The position numbers and the translations under genes are program-made. DNA of 64,000 bases from Oceanihabitans iliipiscarium (lineage in GTDB: Bacteria; Bacteroidota; Bacteroidia; Flavobacteriales; Flavobacteriaceae). Of the stretch, positions 59,829 to 64,000 are shown piece after piece. The notes below the pieces were generated by a model. The model searched no databases. It was not told where the DNA came from and saw nothing but the letters and a program-made list of their open reading frames with translations. Location: NCBI RefSeq assembly GCF_042686125.1, contig NZ_JBHUOV010000001.1, positions 1,302,001 through 1,366,000 of the forward strand, in the 5' to 3' direction. Numbering within the stretch: the first letter of the stretch is position 1; each line of letters starts with the position of its first letter.

Positions 59829-60890
59829 TTATTTAATGATATATGGGTTTTCGTTTTTATAGTTTCTGATAATAAAATCTAAGGCTGTATTTAACAATTC
59901 GCCCATGTTTTTAGATTTTTTAAACTTCACATCACCTGTGAGTTTGAATAAACCTGATTTTAATTCTTTAATTTTTTCTGGAAATGAAATATGGTCTTCC
60001 TTCATACATTTAAGAAGATCAAATAACCTTTCATGTTCGCTAGTGGCTCGTTTTGCTAAAAGAGAACGTTCTTCCTTTTCATATTGCTCAATAGATTCTG
60101 AAGTTAATACTTTTAAGCTCATTTTTACTAAAGCATTATTTTCTTTAAGAAATTGAGGTTTGTAAACCTTAGGGTTACCTTCAAAGCTTTGTTGGTCAAA
60201 ATCTATTGCACGAATTCTGTACTGAATGCGATCAAAATCATGAGTAATAACAATGACATAATTATACGATCTCATATCAGCTAGAAGTCTAACGAAACAA
60301 CGTTCGTTAAATTTTACAAATTCTTTTGCTAAAGCACGTTTGTCTTGTTCAGGTAAAGCTTCTAAATGACGACTTATAAAAGTGTCTCCAGGAATTCCAG
60401 AGATGTGTTCTTCAATAAGAGTGTCTTTATGGACTAAAAAATTGATGTGATTTGGAGAGAGTAAATGCTCTAATTCTAATCCGTAAATTCTAGAAGCATC
60501 TGCTTTTTTGATATACAAGAAAATATAATTGTCGTTAATAATATTTCTGACTTTAACTCGGAAAGGTTTAGTATTGCCAAAAGTGCAAAAGTCAATACTA
60601 TCAATATTAAGATAAGGCAAAATAGAATCACTACCATCAGAATGTAAAATTGAATACATCTGTTTTAAGCTGAGTTCTATTTCATCACGTTCATGTTCTG
60701 CGAAATAGCAACTAATCCAAAGTGTATCATTTCCTTGATCATCAAAAATTTCTACAGCACCTTGAAAGCGCAATAAATCGTCATAGAAGATGGGGATTTT
60801 TATATTTCTTCCTTGATCTGTTAAATAATTTGACAGCAAATCTGTAATAGGAAATGCTGGTTTTTTCTTTGAAATTAGCTTCTCGTCCAT
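59829..60890 (-). CDS. Conserved unknown protein co-transcribed with pyc
   Basis: A 353-residue soluble protein without signal or membrane segment. I do not recognise it as a characterised family. The central segment YNYVIVITHDFDRIQYRIRA followed by IDFDQQSFEGN recalls the catalytic HxD and metal-binding DFD loops of kinase-like folds, but the usual glycine loop is not evident. The C-terminal 80 residues are helical and lysine-rich. It lies 8 bases upstream of pyc on the same strand. A role linked to carboxylase maturation or carbon flux is only an inference from position. Confidence 0.72.
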   Translation of the reverse strand: MDEKLISKKKPAFPITDLLSNYLTDQGRNIKIPIFYDDLLRFQGAVEIFDDQGNDTLWISCYFAEHERDEIELSLKQMYSILHSDGSDSILPYLNIDSIDFCTFGNTKPFRVKVRNIINDNYIFLYIKKADASRIYGLELEHLLSPNHINFLVHKDTLIEEHISGIPGDTFISRHLEALPEQDKRALAKEFVKFNERCFVRLLADMRSYNYVIVITHDFDRIQYRIRAIDFDQQSFEGNPKVYKPQFLKENNALVKMSLKVLTSESIEQYEKEERSLLAKRATSEHERLFDLLKCMKEDHISFPEKIKELKSGLFKLTGDVKFKKSKNMGELLNTALDFIIRNYKNENPYIIK

Positions 60891-60977
60891 CGTATGAATT
60901 GAAGGCTATAAGGTAATTTTAAATTATTAAAAATACAATGCATGCATAGCATTTTTTTTGATGACTTATTAAAATAA

Positions 60978-61009
60978 AAAACCACTTCGATTAAGAAGTG
61001 GTTTTAAGT
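60978..61009 (-). terminator. Terminator of htpG
   Basis: An 11-bp stem (AAAACCACTTC / GAAGTGGTTTT) with GATTAA loop is followed by T's on the minus strand. It lies 37 bases after the htpG stop and has exactly the stem of the pyc terminator. Confidence 0.85.
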
Positions 61010-61041
61010 CTCTGTGATGTTGTATGAATTGAGTAATACTA

Positions 61042-62949
61042 CTACTTTATCATATCATAACTTCGTTTGATAAAGTTTGTTAACTCTTCACCTTTTAATA
61101 ATCCTTGAGATAGTCGAGCTAAATCTAAACTTTGATTAATTAAGCGCTCTTGCTTCTTTTTGGTTTTAGTGTTTAAAATTTCACCAACCAATTCAGAGTT
61201 TGTATTGACTATTAAGTTGTACATTTCTGGCATATTACCCATTCCAAATGGTCCACCACCAGTTTGTTGCATTTCTTTCATGCGTCTCATAAACTCAGGT
61301 TGAGTGATTATAAAAGGACTTGCTTGACTGTCCATAGCCTCTAATTGCACCATGAATTTTTCAGATGGTATTATTTCTTTTAATAATTCATCTAAAGCCT
61401 TCTTTTCATCATCATTTAATTTAGAAATCGTTGTATCGTCTTTCTTAATTAAATTGTCGATATGATCGCCATCAACTCGAGCAAAAGAAATATTTTCTTT
61501 AGTGGTTTCTAATTTTTGAATTAAATGCGAAACAATAGGAGAGTCTAGTAACAAGACTTCATAGCCTTTAGCTTTAGCAGATTCAATATAGCTGTGTTGT
61601 TCATCTTTATTCGATGCATAAAGAATTACTAATTTGTCATCTTTATCGGTTTGCTTTGCTTTAATTTTGTTGAATAATTCTTCATAGGTAAAATAGGCTC
61701 CATCAACTGTTGGATATAATGCAAATGCATCAGCTTTTTCAAAGAATTTTTCTTCTGAAAGCATACCATATTCAATAACAATTTTGATGTCATCCCATTT
61801 CTTTTCAAAGTCTTCTCGATTGTTGTTGAATAAGGACTTTAACTTATCGGCAACTTTTCTAGTGATATATGACGAAATCTTTTTAACTGCACCATCCGCT
61901 TGTAAATACGAGCGTGACACATTTAAAGGAATATCTGGCGAATCTATAACACCACGAAGCATAGTTAAGAATTCTGGCACGATACCTTCAACATTATCAG
62001 TAACAAAAACTTGGTTTTGATACAGTTGAATTTTATCTTTTTGAATGTTTAAATCATTCGTCATCTTAGGGAAGTACAAAATTCCTGTTAAGTTAAACGG
62101 ATAATCTACATTAAGGTGAATGTTAAATAAAGGCTCTTCAAATTGCATTGGGTACAATTCTCTATAGAAACTTTTATAATCTTCATCTTCTAAATCTGCA
62201 GGCTGTTTTGTCCATGCAGGATTTGGATTGTTTATAATATCATCTACAGTAATTTTCTTGTGAGGTTCTGTAGTTTCTTTACCATCTTTGTCTTTAGTTG
62301 TTTTAGGCGTAAAGTTAGGATCGTTTATTTCTTTAGTTCCAAATTTTATTGGAATAGGCATGAACTTGTTATATTTTAAAAGCAGTTCGCGAATACGCGC
62401 ATCTTCTAAAAATTCAGTAGAATCTTCAGCAATATGAAGAATGATTTCTGTGCCTCTTTCGGTTTTATTTGAAGGTTCTAAAGTAAATTCTGGACTTCCG
62501 TCACAACTCCAATGTGCAGCAGGTGCGTCTGTATGCGATTTAGTAATGATTTCAACCTTTTCAGCAACCATAAAAGCGGAATAAAATCCTAATCCAAAAT
62601 GCCCAATAATTCCAGAGTCTTTAGCAGAATCTTTGTACTTATCTAAAAATTCTTCAGCGCCAGAAAACGCAACTTGGTTGATGTATTTTTCAACTTCTTC
62701 TGCAGTCATTCCTAAACCTTGATCAATAATATGAAGCTTTTTAGCTTCTTTATCAATTTTGACTTCAATTTGAGGGTTGCCATATTCGGTTTTAGCATCA
62801 CCAATACTTGTAAGGTGTTTCAGTTTAAGGGTTGCATCTGTAGCATTACTAATGAGCTCACGCAAAAATATTTCGTGGTCACTGTATAGAAATTTCTTGA
62901 TTAAAGGGAAGATGTTTTCTACTGAAACATTAATATTTCCTTTTGCCAT
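61042..62949 (-). CDS. htpG: Chaperone HtpG (Hsp90)
   Basis: HtpG is the bacterial Hsp90, an ATP-dependent homodimeric chaperone of the cytoplasm. The 635-residue protein contains the GHKL ATP-binding motifs FLRELISNATDATLKLK, IDQGLGMTAEEV and GHFGLGFYSAFMVAE, the middle domain with RGVIDSPDIPLNVSRSYLQ (catalytic-loop Arg), and a C-terminal dimerisation domain ending RSYDMIK. A charged insertion KTTKDKDGKETTEPHKKI near residue 215 is typical of Bacteroidota. A sigma-54-like promoter with three TGTCA repeats lies upstream. Confidence 0.97.
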   Translation of the reverse strand: MAKGNINVSVENIFPLIKKFLYSDHEIFLRELISNATDATLKLKHLTSIGDAKTEYGNPQIEVKIDKEAKKLHIIDQGLGMTAEEVEKYINQVAFSGAEEFLDKYKDSAKDSGIIGHFGLGFYSAFMVAEKVEIITKSHTDAPAAHWSCDGSPEFTLEPSNKTERGTEIILHIAEDSTEFLEDARIRELLLKYNKFMPIPIKFGTKEINDPNFTPKTTKDKDGKETTEPHKKITVDDIINNPNPAWTKQPADLEDEDYKSFYRELYPMQFEEPLFNIHLNVDYPFNLTGILYFPKMTNDLNIQKDKIQLYQNQVFVTDNVEGIVPEFLTMLRGVIDSPDIPLNVSRSYLQADGAVKKISSYITRKVADKLKSLFNNNREDFEKKWDDIKIVIEYGMLSEEKFFEKADAFALYPTVDGAYFTYEELFNKIKAKQTDKDDKLVILYASNKDEQHSYIESAKAKGYEVLLLDSPIVSHLIQKLETTKENISFARVDGDHIDNLIKKDDTTISKLNDDEKKALDELLKEIIPSEKFMVQLEAMDSQASPFIITQPEFMRRMKEMQQTGGGPFGMGNMPEMYNLIVNTNSELVGEILNTKTKKKQERLINQSLDLARLSQGLLKGEELTNFIKRSYDMIK

Positions 62950-63030
62950 AATTTAATTTGTTTATTGATTATTTCCACAATAGTGAAAAACGGTTTAAAC
63001 TTTTATTTAATTTTATTCTAATCTCTATAG

Positions 63031-63070
63031 TCAACAAAAATGCCAATGACATAAAAGTGACAAACTGACA
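63031..63070 (-). promoter_or_regulatory. Sigma-54-like promoter with three TGTCA boxes before htpG
   Basis: On the minus strand TTGGCATTTTTGTTGA (63031-63046) has GG and GA spaced by 10 bases as in sigma-54 promoters. Directly upstream lie three direct TGTCA boxes (63047-63051, 63058-63062, 63066-63070). The start would be near 63019, about 70 bases before the ATG. Confidence 0.45.
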
Positions 63071-63177
63071 TTTTATTAATAATAATTTTAGGAAAAATGT
63101 AATATTAATTAAATTGCGCCAGCATTTATTGTTATATTAACAGGATGTAATTTTTTATACTTTAAATTGAAAGTACT

Positions 63178-64000
63178 ATGTATAATTCTAAAATAATTGG
63201 ACTTGGACATTATGTTCCAGATCATGTGGTTACAAATCATGATTTAGCAAAATTCATGGATACGAATGACGAATGGATTCAAGAAAGAACAGGAATTAAA
63301 GAGCGACGATGGATTGAAAAAGGTTCTGAAGATACTTCTGCGGTTATGGGAGCAAAAGCTTCTAGAATAGCTATTGAGCGTTCTGGTTTAGCTACAGAGG
63401 ATATTGATTTTATTGTGTTTGCAACAATGACACCTGATTATTTTTTTCCAGGATGTGGCGTTCAAATTCAAGATATGCTAAACATGAAGAACATTGGAGC
63501 TATAGATATTAGAAATCAATGTTCTGGTTTTGTATATGCTTTGTCTGTTGCCGATCAATTTATTAAAACTGGCATGTATAAAAACATCTTGGTAGTTGGT
63601 GCAGAATATCATTCAAACGGCTTAGATAAGAGTACAAGAGGAAGAGGGGTTACAGTTATTTTTGGTGATGGCGCAGGTGCTTGTGTACTCTCAAGAGAAG
63701 AAGATACTTCAAAAGGAATCTTGTCAACACACTTACATAGTGAAGGTAAGTATGCCGAAAAACTTACAGTAGAATCTCCTAGTATTAGACATTGGGTTCC
63801 TGACATTATGGAAGCAGGAAAAGAGGATACATCTTATTTTCCTTATATGGATGGCACTTTTGTGTTTAAACATGCTGTGGTTCGTTTTAGTGAAGTGATT
63901 AAAGAAGGTTTAGAAAAAAATAACCTTAAAAAAGAAGATATAGATTTATTAGTTCCGCATCAAGCTAATCTTCGTATAGCTCAATTTATTCAGAAGAAAT
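63178..64000 (+). CDS. 3-oxoacyl-ACP synthase III (FabH/KAS III), 3' truncated
   Basis: A thiolase-fold condensing enzyme that starts fatty acid synthesis with acetyl-CoA and malonyl-ACP; 274 codons are visible and the gene runs off the window. The start is ATG at 63178 (MYNSKIIGLGHYVPDHVVTN). The conserved NDEWIQERTGIKERRW, the catalytic Cys in IRNQCSGFVYAL, the GDGAGACVL loop and the His in LVPHQANLRIAQF are present; the Asn of the triad is expected beyond the end. Typical FabH has about 330 residues, so roughly 60 are missing. It is divergent from htpG. Paralogues with other acyl specificity exist, so the exact role is not certain. Confidence 0.9.
   Translation, partial: MYNSKIIGLGHYVPDHVVTNHDLAKFMDTNDEWIQERTGIKERRWIEKGSEDTSAVMGAKASRIAIERSGLATEDIDFIVFATMTPDYFFPGCGVQIQDMLNMKNIGAIDIRNQCSGFVYALSVADQFIKTGMYKNILVVGAEYHSNGLDKSTRGRGVTVIFGDGAGACVLSREEDTSKGILSTHLHSEGKYAEKLTVESPSIRHWVPDIMEAGKEDTSYFPYMDGTFVFKHAVVRFSEVIKEGLEKNNLKKEDIDLLVPHQANLRIAQFIQKK

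Noticed and set aside
63609..63806. Minus-strand 65-codon open frame near the window end
   Set aside because: It is antisense to the conserved FabH coding region, which is cut by the window edge.

Overview
The window is an AT-rich chromosomal segment of a Flavobacteriaceae bacterium (Bacteroidota). The evidence is two proteins with type IX secretion (T9SS) sorting domains, a fused SecDF, a FadL-like outer membrane protein of the flavobacterial type, many DUF families typical of the phylum (DUF4293, DUF3667, DUF1599, BT_3928, DUF4369, DUF6249), and TAnnTTTG-type -7 promoter boxes. A marine genus near Winogradskyella, Lacinutrix or Olleya is a reasonable guess; the genus cannot be fixed from this sequence. 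Most of the window is ordinary core genome. The accessory material is concentrated at about 40.3-45.5 kb.

Layout. 1-5.8 kb: end of secDF, then a leftward block with a DUF192 lipoprotein, lgt, yidD, a four-helix-bundle protein, cysS and folE, interrupted by intergenic repeats. 6.0-12.6 kb: one giant T9SS type B surface protein made largely of 21 tandem repeats of about 77 residues. 12.7-15.3 kb: a FadL-like porin and a Gly/Tyr- and Arg/Pro-rich lipoprotein, leftward. 15.4-19.8 kb: proS, tRNA-Glu, rpsT, rho (leftward), DUF4293. 19.9-26.1 kb: a phosphoesterase, truA plus an ABC exporter, then the leftward set folP - lipoprotein - cdaA (c-di-AMP synthase) - DUF3667. 26.2-36.8 kb: a long rightward series with DUF1599, BT_3928/DoxX, an ABC permease that appears to start at CTG, a TlpA-like protein, tpiA, an AraC regulator with seven membrane segments, a seven-bladed T9SS propeller protein, prmA, clpS, idi, a PTPS-family enzyme, manA, a small conserved protein and tRNA-Thr. 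36.9-40.2 kb: leftward DUF4369 lipoprotein, DUF819 transporter, and an SPFH - small membrane protein - ribbon-helix-helix operon whose last member is only 54 residues.

40.4-45.5 kb is the accessory region. It holds an orphan membrane protein and a two-gene operon made of an HTH-ImmA/IrrE metallopeptidase and an unknown 178-residue protein, with a palindromic operator lying between its -7 box and start codon. An IS1595-type transposase follows. Next is a gene-free stretch in which a sigma-54-like promoter is followed, at the predicted start site, by a nested stem-loop RNA ending in a 12-bp terminator. After an alpha/beta hydrolase there is a second gene-free stretch with two 18-bp direct repeats exactly 51 bp apart and a second candidate small RNA with its own terminator.

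45.5-64 kb: a VanX-like dipeptidase, an ECF sigma factor with a probable membrane-bound anti-sigma partner, a DEAD-box helicase, a transglutaminase-like protein, miaE, an S15 peptidase, a Crp/Fnr regulator, pyruvate carboxylase with a co-transcribed unknown, htpG with a sigma-54-like promoter and three TGTCA boxes, and the start of a fabH-type gene cut by the window end. The most promising undescribed items are the ImmA/IrrE module with its operator, the sigma-54-linked structured RNA, and the higher-order repeat structure of the giant surface protein. All functions are assigned by motif recognition from sequence alone, without database searches.
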